64,000 nucleotides of DNA from Cycas panzhihuaensis (taxonomy: Eukaryota > Cycadophyta): contig CM041465.1 of NCBI GenBank assembly GCA_023213395.1, forward strand, positions 225,749,741 through 225,813,740, given 5' to 3'. Below, piece by piece: positions 22,310-32,460 of the stretch. The notes beneath the pieces are model-generated. The model was not told where the DNA came from and made no database searches. It worked only from the letters and a program-made list of their open reading frames with translations. The stretch's first letter is position 1. Each line of letters opens with the position of its first letter. The translations under genes were made by a program, and so were the position numbers.

Positions 22310-24290
22310 ATGAAAGGTTACCCGTCTGATTGGGCTTACCATTCTATGGCTTCGGGAACTCAAGAGTTCCCCACCTCTGTGCCGGAATCCTCCCATGAGG
22401 GCGATGATTCCATATACTACCCTGATGACCATTTTCACCCTGATGATTTTCGCCCTTCCGCCCATGCAGCGGAAGGTTCAGCTCTTCATGAGGCTCACCC
22501 TCCCGCGGGAGAGCCTTATGAGGAGCGTCCTGAGGGATCCCCTACATTCGAGATCCCATCGACTTCGTATGGCTACGAGGATACCCCTCCTGCCGACATA
22601 GTCGAGGCGATTAGCGAGTATTTCTGAGCAACTCGCCGCCAGCTGCACCCTAGATGGTTTGAGGAAATGTTGCGCAACGTAGCATCTTCCTCATCCATCC
22701 CTGCGCCTTCTACAGCGATTGATGCCTCTACCCGCGTACGCTCGTCCTATGCCGTGTCCACCCCAGCTCCTAGGGCAAGTGTTGCGCCGCCTGCTCTTAG
22801 CCGCGGTCCTGTTTCTTCAAGATCCGCTCGTGGCATAACCTTTCCCCAACTCGGGGTCAGCATGCCGCTTCCTAGCCAAACGCATGCGCCACCTTCAAAT
22901 GTGGCACACGCGTTCCCTAGTAGGCCTCAAGGGCCTGCTAGCGCCGCCGCCGTTGGATATGTAGGACCCACTGCTACATACATTCCTAGCTCTGCTGGTG
23001 GTCCTTCCCTTTACGTGCCCCCAGGTTATACATCTCAACCTTGGGGGCAAGCTAAGGGAAACCATCTCCTGCCTATGGGTGGACCCGTTGCACCCATATG
23101 GAGTTGCGCCACCTACGGGTGGTCCATATGGGCAAAACCCGGTCCCGCACCCTTCGTTTCCATCGTCAAGCGCAACTCCTGTTGCTGCTTCGTCGCAAGG
23201 AAGTATACCTCCCTTCTAGAGCTTTTACCCGCAAACCCCTTTTCAACAAGGGGTGTTTTCCCAAGGAGGGATAGGCCTACCACCCCCATCCGTTCCTTTG
23301 CCAGTTGTCGATCCGTTAGCCCAAGCAAGGACATGTCCTTTCGTGGACTACAGGTCGACGCCATTATTTGTTGAGGCGCTAAGGACCAACTTGCCGCCTC
23401 ACCCTCCTGAAGTTCCCAAATTCGACGGAACTTCGTCGCAAGACCCAACCGAGCATGTACGCAGCTTTTCTATGGCGTGCATCGATTATTGGGCTTACGA
23501 CCATATCTTGATGAAGCTCTTTCCGCGATCCTTACAGGGCGACGCCCTCAAGTGGTTTTACCGCCTTCCTGCCCATTCGATCTCCTCATTCCAACAATTG
23601 GTGGACGAGTTCGTCAACTATTTTGACGTAGCCCGTCCATTCGAAAGTGGAATGAAGGCGCTCATGTCGCTTAAACAAGGCCATGACGAGATGAACCGTG
23701 ACTTTGTGCGACACTTTCATGATCTTCTTCACTCTACCAAGGCCACGTTGCCCGAGGAGTTGAAGCGGGATCTCTTCGTCAATGCACTTCGCCCTGAAGT
23801 GCATGTGGAAGTCCTCAAGATGGGGGCAACCACATGTGACTCGCTGACACGAGGTGCTTGGCGCTGGAGGCCATTGAGATCCAAGCTGGACACAAGAAAC
23901 CTCCTAAGCCCTCGCAACGCCACGAGGCGCCTCCCCCAGTGAAGGAGACCAAACCTTCGTAGCCCACTAGGTCCGCCTCTCATCCGATTGAGAGGACCCT
24001 GGATCCCCTTACCTCCGCTATTCGCTCGTTCGAGCGAACGATGAAGGAGTTAAAGCTCCAGTCTCCTTCGTCGCCAACATCTTATAAACCTGTCCAGCAA
24101 GCTTCTCGTGTGGTACCCCACAAAGGGGGCAACACCTAACCTTCTCAAGCAAGGAGGATCGATCCTCCCCTTGAGAAGAGGTAGTGTTCTATCCACAGGG
24201 AGTGTTTCCATGACGATGCGCGCGGCGCGCGACCCACGCTGACGCCTGGCATGCGATTCGTCCCCGAGGCGAGCATCGAGGCCTAACATC
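22310..24290 (+). pseudogene. Element E gag (Retrotrans_gag type)
   Basis: The frame starts ATG at 22310 (an in-phase upstream ATG is at 22217). It reads through a proline- and serine-rich N-terminal region, meets TGA at 22625, and continues to about 23095, where a small indel moves the phase. The gag core is at 23380-23850: PKFDGTSSQDPTEHVRSF, LMKLFPRSLQGDALKWFY, FVNYFDV and LRPEVHVEVLKM, the conserved blocks of gypsy gag. A second phase change near 23850 leads into a charged linker (ALEAIEIQAGHKKP, then SFERTMKELKLQ). Stops in this linker are TAG or TAA at former CAG or CAA. It builds the particle, so the element could supply its own gag if the breaks are recent or are consensus errors. Confidence 0.85.
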
Positions 24291-24329
24291 GATCAGCCTG
24301 TTCATAGAGACCCATTCCCCAAGCATGGG

Positions 24330-25420
24330 GAACGTGGTCACGTTGTTTAGCAAAGGAACAATCAGAATCAGGATAGATCCCTCGATCCTCGCCCTTTGCA
24401 TGGTAGAGGGAAGGGTGTGCGAAGGTCACCTTCCCCTTCGCGCTCCCCTGACCGCCATGCTCCTTCGCCTTCGCAGTCCCGCTACAAGGGAAAGAAGGTC
24501 GTTCAATTGCTTGAGACCACTCCGTTATATGCCTTAACTTGGGTCCCAGTCGCTAAAGAGGCAGCCGGTGCCTCTTCATCCACATCTCACCTTGATCCCC
24601 CTCCGGAAGCCGTCCCTTCGGAGATTCCTGCGCTTCCCAAGACTATTCCCGTGCGCCCCGGCCGTTACGATTTTCGAAGGGCGCTTACCCAACCCACAGG
24701 GAAGGGTAAGCCCTTTTCTATCGTTGACGAGCTCCACACCGTCGCTGCAAGAATGTCCTTGATGGACGTCTTGAGAAGCTGCCCTGAGCAACGTGCTCTT
24801 CTTCTTGAAGCTCTTGGCCAACAAGATGCTTCCATCCATGCGATAGGTGCTACCTCTCATGGGCCACCTGTCATCTCATTTGATCCCAGAGATCTCCCAT
24901 CTCCCAGCAAGCGGGAGAAGCGTTTACCCGCTCATTCGTCATTACCATTGACACTCCCCGATCAGATGTATCATAAAAAGGACCATTGTGGATAATGGCT
25001 CCTCGGTTAATGCTATGCCTGCACGTATGCTCAAGGAACTAGGCATAGTAGCTCTTGAGTCTATCCCTTAGAAATACCAAGGGTATGATGGGACTGAGAA
25101 GTCCCCTTTAGGGACAGTCTCCCTTTCCCTCACCTTAGGAGGGAAAACTGTTTCTGTCGAAGTTGTTGTGCTCGATGTTGATGTAGAGTACAACCTCTTG
25201 TTAGGCCAAACATGGCTCGACCAGATGGGAGCAATCTGCTCCACGCAATGGGGGCAACTTAAATTTGCCCATAAAGGACAAGTTAAAGTTGTCGCCCGTG
25301 AGCCTATACCGTCTCACACCTCTCATCCACCGCCAGTCAGTTGCGATGATGAAGATAGTGATCCTGACGAGGTTACCCCTTCCGTGGGACCTTTGTTTCG
25401 GGAGACCGACCCTCATCAGT
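24330..25420 (+). pseudogene. Element E gag tail and aspartic protease
   Basis: 24396-24960 is an open proline/serine/arginine-rich linker ending in a DLPSPSKREKRLPAHS region. A phase change near 24955 brings in the protease: IKRTIVDNGSSVNAMPARML, with DNGSS as the catalytic Asp-Ser/Thr-Gly box (here Asn in second position). It continues with LGGKTVSVEVVVLD and EYNLLLGQTWLDQMGA (25168-25290), the flap and C-terminal blocks of Tat-type proteases. One TAG at about 25070 replaces a glutamine codon. Confidence 0.82.
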
Positions 25421-25960
25421 AGAACCCTATGCCATGTCATGAGCCAAACCTAGTTAGGTTTGCCCCTATTAGCGTAGGTGGTTACGGTTGCTTATCCGCC
25501 GCGGGTGATTCTGATTCAAATAGTAAGGGTTATGGGCCCTCTCCTCGACGTGTCACCCTGGTTTCACGAGCACTTAGCGGAATATCTCGATCGGATATTC
25601 CCACTCTTCCTCATTCTACATTGGCTCCTGAGCCACTGGTCTTAAACCAGCCATTTATTTTACCTTCTTGGCCTCCCCGAGCGGTTTCACGTAGGCGTCC
25701 ACGTCGATAAGCCACTCGTAGAGGCACTTCTTCTTCGCGCTCTAGATCCTTACCTCAGAATAGAGCCACTCTTACTCAGATGCAACCTTGCCACGTGATC
25801 CACCATGTGCCAGGTCCGTTGCACTCATATGGTTCCGACCATAGCAAGTTTACTGGTAGGCCTAGCCAAACTAGGCCTACTCTTCGTCACCTATCTCCTA
25901 CCCTACGTGTGACTACCCCTATCCCTATGAGGTCTAGCCACACCTCTTGCTCTCTTTTTG
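25421..25960 (+). other. Element E region after protease, unidentified
   Basis: The protease frame stays largely open to about 25977, with serine- and arginine-rich content (SRRRPRR, then SSSRSRSLPQNRATLTQ), broken by TAG/TAA codons. No RT motif of any frame (no LD-x-x-SGYHQI, no YVDD-like box) is seen, although RT should follow here. It may be the end of the polyprotein after loss of RT. Confidence 0.45.
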
Positions 25961-26131
25961 CTCCGAAACGAGCCTAAACTACCATTTTAAATTGTTCCCA
26001 TTCCTCCCAACAACAGGTTGAATGGCAATTTAAGATGGATTCTTGCTCTGAAATGAGCCTAAACTACTATTTTAAATTGTTTTCATTCTTCCCAACCACG
26101 GGTAGAATGGCAATTTAAGATGGATTTTTGG
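25958..26131 (+). repeat. Two-copy tandem unit with long hairpin potential in element E
   Basis: A unit of about 86 bp occurs twice, at about 25958-26045 and 26046-26131. Each copy contains CATTTTAAATTG and CAATTTAAGATGG as near-perfect inverted arms, plus inner arms CCATTC and GAATGG. Each could fold into one long hairpin. The copies differ mainly by C/T and G/A changes. Confidence 0.75.
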
Positions 26132-27048
26132 TTGTTCTTCCGGTTCCTCCCGCGGAACCCGCGTTCCCGGGTGCTCTCGGGAACCTTTGTCCTCCTATTT
26201 TGGGCATCCCCCAAACTAGGATGACGCTGTGGAGTATCGTTACTCCCCTCTCGTGCTTGTTGTTTCCTTCGCATATTCCGCTATGTTCCCCTATGGACGT
26301 GCATGTCGCCCTATTTTCTAACCTCACACCTCTCGATCACCTCTGCTCACGGTGGATGTGTGTGCTCCTGTTAGACATATGGCCATACATGGAAGGAAAC
26401 ATGTGCATGTGTATATTTACAAAATCTACATATTCACATATTTATATACTTGCATATTTACATACAACATATTTACAACATTTGCAACATACAAAAAACA
26501 TTCATTTACAAAAGTAAACCATGCATGCTATCTCTATCACACATGATACACACCATTTCATGTCAAATTGGGGTTCCAATTGCCCTGATAGCCTTTGCCT
26601 TCTAGCCCTGTTGCCCATTGTGCTCTATTGATGCCCTTTTTTCCCTCCCTTGCAAGGGCATTTATGGCGCCTCATTATCGCACTTTTGGCCCTGTTGCCC
26701 TTCAGACTGCTTTACGCTACCGCTCCCGTGCATGCCCGAGTTTATACTCGTTTGGCTTGTTTCGTTGCCCTGGACTCGTTCTTGCAGCCCTTTTTCGCCC
26801 CTGGGGTCCCCAAAGGAAATGCTCCCCCCGTCTGGGGGCATGTTTTGCTTTCCCAAGCAACCTTTGGCACCCCAGGGCGTCCTTTCTCCGCCCACTCTCA
26901 GCCAGTGGCCAGATTGCTTGCTTTCATTCTTGGGTAACCTCATTACTAGGTCCTCCTACCCTTCTCGGTCCCTTCGCGCTTACCATTCGAGTCTTTGTTT
27001 TGCTTTCATTGCTATTTGTGTTTGTTTACCAGAGCTTTGTATCCAGCC
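26132..27048 (+). other. Element E spacer before RNase H
   Basis: No domain recognised. 26390-26520 is an AT-rich, ACATATTTAC-like low-complexity stretch. 26590-27040 is GC-rich with open frames in several phases (26595-27125, 26618-27322, 26650-26937), none of which has a protein motif. They overlap one another and run into the RNase H in the wrong phase. Confidence 0.5.
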
Positions 27049-27471
27049 ATGTCTCTCCTCGTTTTCACCGATGGTGGAAGTCGCGGCAACCCTGGGCCTT
27101 CCACCGCTGCGTGGATCCTTCGTAGCCCCTCCGGACACGACTTCTTGCGTTCCGGGGTCTTTCTTCTCGAGGCTACCAATAACGAAGCCGAGTACATGGC
27201 CGTTATTGAAGCCCTTACTGATGCTCTCCGTTTCCATCGCGGTTCCATTATGTTATTTTGCGATTCTCAGGTTGTGGTGTCCCATCTCACCCAGGTTTAC
27301 CAGGTGCGATGCCCTCACCTGAGAACCCTCGCGTCTACCGCCAGGTCTCTTCTGGCTTGTTTCTCTTCAGTAGATATTCAGCATATCCCGAGGCACCTCA
27401 ACGTTGAGGCCGACAGCCTCATCCGCCTCATCCTTGAGCGTCGCCTCCCTCTTTTAGATGACCGCCCCTGA
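27049..27471 (+). CDS. Stand-alone ribonuclease H (archaeal/plant type, RVT_3-like) of element E
   Basis: An intact 140-residue frame starting ATG at 27049; an in-phase upstream ATG at 26995 would add 18 hydrophobic residues. It has all four catalytic acids of type I RNase H: Asp8 in FTDGGSRGNPGP, Glu48 in NNEAEYMA, Asp72 in FCDSQVVV and Asp122 in NVEADSL. The HIPRHLN block near residue 112 precedes the last one. This type of RNase H removes RNA from RNA-DNA hybrids. Tat-lineage gypsy elements are known to carry such an extra archaeal-type domain, normally after RT and the usual RNase H inside one polyprotein. Here it stands alone, with its own start codon, and ends about 350 bp before the 3' LTR. 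It is the only undamaged enzyme domain in the window. Confidence 0.88.
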   Translation: MSLLVFTDGGSRGNPGPSTAAWILRSPSGHDFLRSGVFLLEATNNEAEYMAVIEALTDALRFHRGSIMLFCDSQVVVSHLTQVYQVRCPHLRTLASTARSLLACFSSVDIQHIPRHLNVEADSLIRLILERRLPLLDDRP

Positions 27472-27821
27472 GACTTACTTGGCCAACCCATGCCCAAGTC
27501 TCCGGTCGCTGTTAGTTGGATTGATTACTTTATTTGCTGGATGCTCTCCTACTTCGCGTTGCACTTGAACGGGGCATCCCCTTTCTTCTTGCTTATTTTA
27601 GTTTCAGGTCGATGTTTAGATGACATGTAGGCAACCCCTACGTTGTCCTCGTCCCCGTCTCCCTTGTCCATGCGTTCCTCCATGACACTCGCCTACGGCC
27701 TTGGTCCACATGCCGCTCTTTATTGTTTTTACATATATATATGCATGTGCTACTCATATTTTTGGTTGTCGATTCAGTCACATTACACTCCGAAAGCGGT
27801 GAGGCTCTCACCGCCAGGCAG
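27472..27821 (+). other. Element E 3' untranslated region with terminal hairpin
   Basis: Non-coding. At 27796-27814 GCGGTGAG and CTCACCGC form a perfect 8-bp stem with a 3-base loop, seven bases before the LTR. A classical long purine tract is not present; the best candidate is GAAAGCGGTGAGG (27792-27804), which overlaps the hairpin. Confidence 0.65.
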
Positions 27822-30413
27822 TGTTTCCCAGCTAATGGGAATGGACTCGAGACGCATAGATGCAGGTTTGTTCAGGTATATTTTCGCACTTTCTTACCCA
27901 TGTTAATTAAGATAATTTAGAGTAGGTTGCTTGATATCTGCTTGCCTGCACGCGTTGATTGCCTGCTTGCTCATAATGCATGTGCCTAACGGCACGCCTT
28001 CAGCCTATGACGACTCACAGTGGGAGCATTCCTCAGCGAATGCGACACCCCGTATGGCGTACAGCCACTCATGATGTCTCCAAAGTCTCGCGGGATTGTT
28101 TTTGCCAGTTTACTTGCTCATGTTGCGATATGTCGTTTGCGTTGCCATCCTTTCTAAGTCAAACTCGATCCTTAGTTAGGACTTTTTGGGTTGTTTTGGG
28201 TACTTGCCCACTGCCTGGGCATTCCCCCAGCTGATTTAATTCATAATTAGTTTCTTTTTTTTGCTTCAAAACCTGATTCTGCTGCTTATTTTTCTCTTTT
28301 TTAATTTCAGGCTGATACCACGGTAAACTAAGCTTGATCACAGAGTTTGCAGTGATCAGAGTTTGCCAGACGATCGCTTGAAATTTAAAGAGAACCACGC
28401 GATGCTTCCGCTTTTTCGAACCGCTGGTGGCTTCGTTCGATTGGAGGCGCCCTGACATCCCCAACATTCACCTGCTGTGAACAGGGGATAAAGGGAATTT
28501 TCCTCCCCATTTCCAGGGATCTTTTGCTCATTTTTTTAGACTTTTGGCCCATTTTCTAAACTTTCAAGAGGATTTTTTCCAAGAGACTGCACACAGGAAA
28601 AGACAGAAAACACATCAAGTTCATGCACAGCAACTGAGGAGGGTGAACCAGGCTGCCACCAGTGGATTTTTCAGGGCCATCACGCCTTACTACTCTCCAC
28701 AACCAGCCTTTACTCCCTTGCAATGCCGTAGATTCAAGGGACTTCTTCAACTAAGAAGTCGCCCAAAGACTTGCTTCATGCTCCAACTTCACAAGGAGCC
28801 TCTTCTATCTACACTTCAGCAGGACATACTCATTATCAGCCTCCATTTGACCTCCATTGCCGTCCCTAGTGGCGGGAGGCATGCTTGACTTCTACACAAG
28901 GTACCCCTTAGGTTTGCTTGCAATTTCTTGTATTTTACTTGCATTTTCTTCTTTTCATTTGAACTTCCCTTTTTTTTACTTGCAAACCTTTGGGCATGCT
29001 TGCAATCTTTTTTCCATTTTTACTAGCAAGCATTCCACCTCTTCTTTCTCCCTGCTTTACCTCTTTTACCCCATAAATGAAAGTGACTATCATTGGCCAT
29101 AACTGCCCCGTAGTGCTATCTTGACCCAAATCCATTTTAACATTTTTCTTTCCACGCCCTCATTTTCTCCGAACGTTCTTCCATTCTTTCCTCACCACCG
29201 TGGTGAGGGAGCATACACGAGGATTTGAGGGAGATAGGCGGGGTTCCGTCCCCCATTGCTGTCCTTCTCCCCAAGGGTTCTGTCCCTTGTCCTCTTCCCC
29301 TTACCGCACACGCTATCTCGAGGAACGGGTCGAAGGAGTTTAGGGGATTGTGCAAGGGCATCCGGACCGGTTTGGGATTATCCACATTCACCTTTGCTAC
29401 CACCCGGCATTCCTTTCCCGAACCCCTTTGGAGACCTCCCGTGGGTGAGTTAGCCATCCCGAGGCTATACTCAGTTCCACTTTGTGTGTTTGCGACATTT
29501 GGTAGTGTGGGAGTATCCCGTGTGCTCTCGTTTCATTTTTGCTACATTTTAGCATATAGCTTAGTTTGTTTAGCTAAGTTGATTTCATTTGCGACATATA
29601 CATATATCTCTTTGTATATTTTGTAGCCTCTCTCTCGAGAGGAAGGTGCTCTTCGTGCTTTCTTGCAGGATCGCGTTGGTGGAAGTGGTGCGTGGAGCGA
29701 ACCCATTACCGGTTAGCTCTCATACGGTATTTTCTCTCCCTTAGTTTTGAGGTTCCCTTTTGTCCTTTCATTTCATTCGGTTTCGCATGCTCACGGGGAG
29801 GTAAGTGAACCCCCCCTGCCCCCGCCAACCGGCGTCGCGTGCGTGGAGAAAGGAGAAAGAGGGCCCGGAGCTTCGCGAGATCAACCGTGCTTCTACCTCA
29901 AACACCGGATCCAGGTTTTCCTCTTGTTTCCTTTGTGTTTCCCCTTATATTAGTCTTGTCTTTTGCATCTGCCTGATAGATAAGAAAGGATAAAAAACAT
30001 AAAGGAAAAGGAAAAAATAATCGTTTCTTTGCATTTACTTTTCTGCACTAGTTTCTTGTTTTACGTAGCATAGTGTAGACACCCCCCTTTTTTGTGTCAG
30101 ACCCGAGCTATCCTTTTTGTCGTTTGCTTGCGTGTTGGATCAGTTGTCCCCCCTTGCCTTCGTTGCCTTCTCATTGCCTTGAGAAGCCGCAACGCGCGAG
30201 GCGTCTCCTCTCCTTCCCGGCCATCCGAAGGGTAGGAAGGCCTCGCTTTTGCACGGCTACCTGGAAGCAACCAGGCACCTTGTAGTCCCGAACCCGTGCT
30301 CCGGCGCACGGACGTCCTACGAGGTGAGGTCCTCGCTGTCTAGCCTAGTTAGCGTAGTGTCTCTTATCCCCCTTCGCTAGACGTAGGATCACCGCCCCGC
30401 AGAGAGCGTTTCA
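27822..30413 (+). repeat. Element E 3' LTR
   Basis: A 2592-bp copy of 19425-22035. Many differences from the 5' copy are small indels at C or G runs and local clusters, for example 28315-28435 and 29140-29200. Confidence 0.93.
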
Positions 30414-30418
30414 CTGTC

Positions 30419-30604
30419 TTATCTATATTTGTTTTTTAACACCCATTTATTTTGAACTACCTTTCTGCCAAGTGGTAGATCAACGAGCTCCCATGTACCG
30501 TTCTTGATAAGAGATTGGTACTCTTCGTTCATGGCGTTTCTCCAAGCTATATGCTTTATAGCTTCTTGGTACGTTAAGGGCTCTTTATTAAGAGTAAGGT
30601 GCAA
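30419..30604 (-). pseudogene. Element D2 RT, N-terminal part
   Basis: Minus-strand frame with LNKEPLTYQEAIKH, then NEEYQSLIKNGTWELVDLPLGRKVV, QNKWVLKNKYR. This is the start of the copia RT domain; it is cut by element E directly after KYR and resumes at 19424. The same motif set occurs in D1 at 15785-15950. Confidence 0.9.
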
Positions 30605-31812
30605 TTCTGTTGGTTCAAGCTCAGTATATAATGATTCTTACATCCTTGCTCTATGGGCACTTCGAGTGCTAATTTTTCCCATCTCATCTGGTCGTATGTC
30701 CTTATTGAGCTGGTGAGCTTCTCGAGATCCTCGAGTTGGGAATGATGTCCTCATTTTCCCAACTTCTTGGTTCTCATCATGTTCATTAAAATGATTATTT
30801 TGTGAGGAGGATGTTGATGTGCTTGAGGAAGATGGTCCTTCTACCACTATTTTCTCTTTGTCAACTGAAGGTGGAGAGGATGGTTCTTCTATAATGGCTT
30901 TGCCTTTGTCAAATCCGTTATCTTCTAAAGATGGTGTTAGATGTGCACTTATTTGTTCATAGTCACAACTTGTATCCTCTAAGGCTCTATTGTCAGCTTC
31001 CAAGATTTGGAGTAATTTATGTCTGTAACCTCCCCCAAATTTTGGAATCTGAACATCATACTTGATAACATTATTGTAGTGGCGTGAGGGTACTATGGAG
31101 TCTAATTTAAGTAATTGATCCTCTGTCTCTACAAAAATGACATCTCTGGTAACAATGATTTTTTGTTATAAAGGTATGAAGACCTTATACCCTTTCTTAT
31201 CCATAGGGTATCCAACAAAGATGCCTTTAAGTTCCCTTGGCTGGAGTTTATTTTGATCTGCATCCAGAATATGGGTATAGTATATAAAGCCAAAAATTCT
31301 AAAGTAGTAAATAATGGGGGCTTATCCTGACCACTTTTCATTAGGTGATTGTATTTCCTTTGATGGCTTAACAGCATTGATACAATAAACAACTGTCCAG
31401 ATTGCTTCAGCTCATAGATAGGTAGGTACATTTTTATATATTAACATAACACGATCCATGTTTATGATTGTCCTGTTCATGCACTCGGCAACGCCATTTT
31501 GCTATGGGGTACCTGCTACTGTTGTTTGATGCTTGATGCCATTGTCTCGAAGGTAGCTTTCAAACTCATGTAAGGTATATTCGCCACCATTATCAGTTCG
31601 AAGATATTTAAGTTGATAACCTGACTCTTTTTTAGTGAGGGCTTTGAATTCCTTAAATATATGGAATGCTTCATCTTTCTTGTGTAGAATAGCTACCCAT
31701 ACTTTTCTAGTAAAATCATCAATGAAAGAGATGTAATATAGCTTGCCCTTTAGTGAAGGAATAAGCATTGGCCCACACAAATCAGAGTGTACCAATTGTA
31801 ATGGATGGCTCA
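30605..31812 (-). pseudogene. Element D2 integrase and linker
   Basis: 31502-31813 is open and shows the copia integrase core: LVHSDLCGPM with the first catalytic Asp, FIDDFTRKVW, and YLRTDNGGEYT with the second Asp. The third acid lies just beyond, in GVAE near 31480, after a TAG at a glutamine codon. 31129-31431 continues with PIYELKQSGQ-like and ASLLDTLWIRKGI connection sequences. 30638-31003 is a serine-rich linker (SSSSTSTSSSQNN) before RT. Confidence 0.88.
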
Positions 31813-32460
31813 ATTTCCACTGACTTTTGGGAAAGGGTTATCGATGAGATTTGGCAATGATACAAGCTTCACATTTAAAGGGCTTAGAGGAAAACTTTGG
31901 AAGGTTTGGAAGAATATTAGAAAGATCTCTAAGTCTATCAATGTGAACATGGGCCATATGAGCATGCCAAAGAGCTTCTGGTGACAACATTGGATGGGTC
32001 AAGATGGAATTAAATGCAAATTTTTCATTGGCACAAGGGCTTTGGGTACAATGGGCTTTAGAAGATGGAGAGCCATTCAGTCAAAAGAGTTTGCCAGAGA
32101 GATGTCCAGTCAAAACCACCTGATTAGTTGGAGGGTGAATGACCTTAAGAGTCTGGTCATTTACAGTTACACTTAGATCAAATCCATGAGAAATAAGTAT
32201 GGATAAAAAGAGTAGGTTTTGTTTAAGATTGAGTATATATAAGACATGAAATAATGTAAAATCTTCTAAGCCTGGGAGTTTCAGGCGAATGTTGCCAATT
32301 CCTTCAACAAGTTGTTATGATTTATTAGCCATGTGAACAACTCCATGATCCACTATCTATCGATTGAAGCCACACTATTGGCAATTCCAATAGGGCTTGG
32401 TATTGGTGAAGGAAATTCACAAGTGATATATCCACACTAAGCTTCAAAGTATCTCTTTGG
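31813..32460 (-). pseudogene. Element D2 protease and pre-integrase region
   Basis: Read on the minus strand between gag and integrase. The sequence corresponds to D1 14000-14620 (the protease and HMTYN region and the GAG-pre-integrase PEALWYAR-like block) but is broken by several stops. The phrase SPEALWHAHMAHVHIDRL is readable near 31970-31930. Exact domain limits are not clear. Confidence 0.65.

Larger units (their letters stand above)
19425..30413 (+). mobile_element. Element E: non-autonomous Ty3/gypsy element, Tat/Ogre-like, with 2.6-kb LTRs
   Basis: The LTRs at 19425-22035 and 27822-30413 begin TGTTTCCCAGC and end GCGTTTCA. They are flanked by CTATC (19420-19424) and CTGTC (30414-30418). 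The primer site TGGCGACCATACTGGGGAC at 22037 resembles the tRNA-Arg type sites of Ogre/Tat elements. The interior holds gag, protease and a separate RNase H frame. I find no RT, no gypsy RNase H and no integrase in the 5.8-kb interior. GC content and CG frequency are far above the surroundings, so it is the most recent large insertion. It interrupts the RT of D2. Confidence 0.92.

Noticed and set aside
23586-25440. Minus-strand frames opposite the E gag and protease
   Set aside because: Shadows of the conserved gag and protease on the + strand.
26595-27322. Long + frames of 176 and 234 codons before and across the RNase H
   Set aside because: They overlap the RNase H in wrong phases and show no domain; the RNase H frame is the convincing one.
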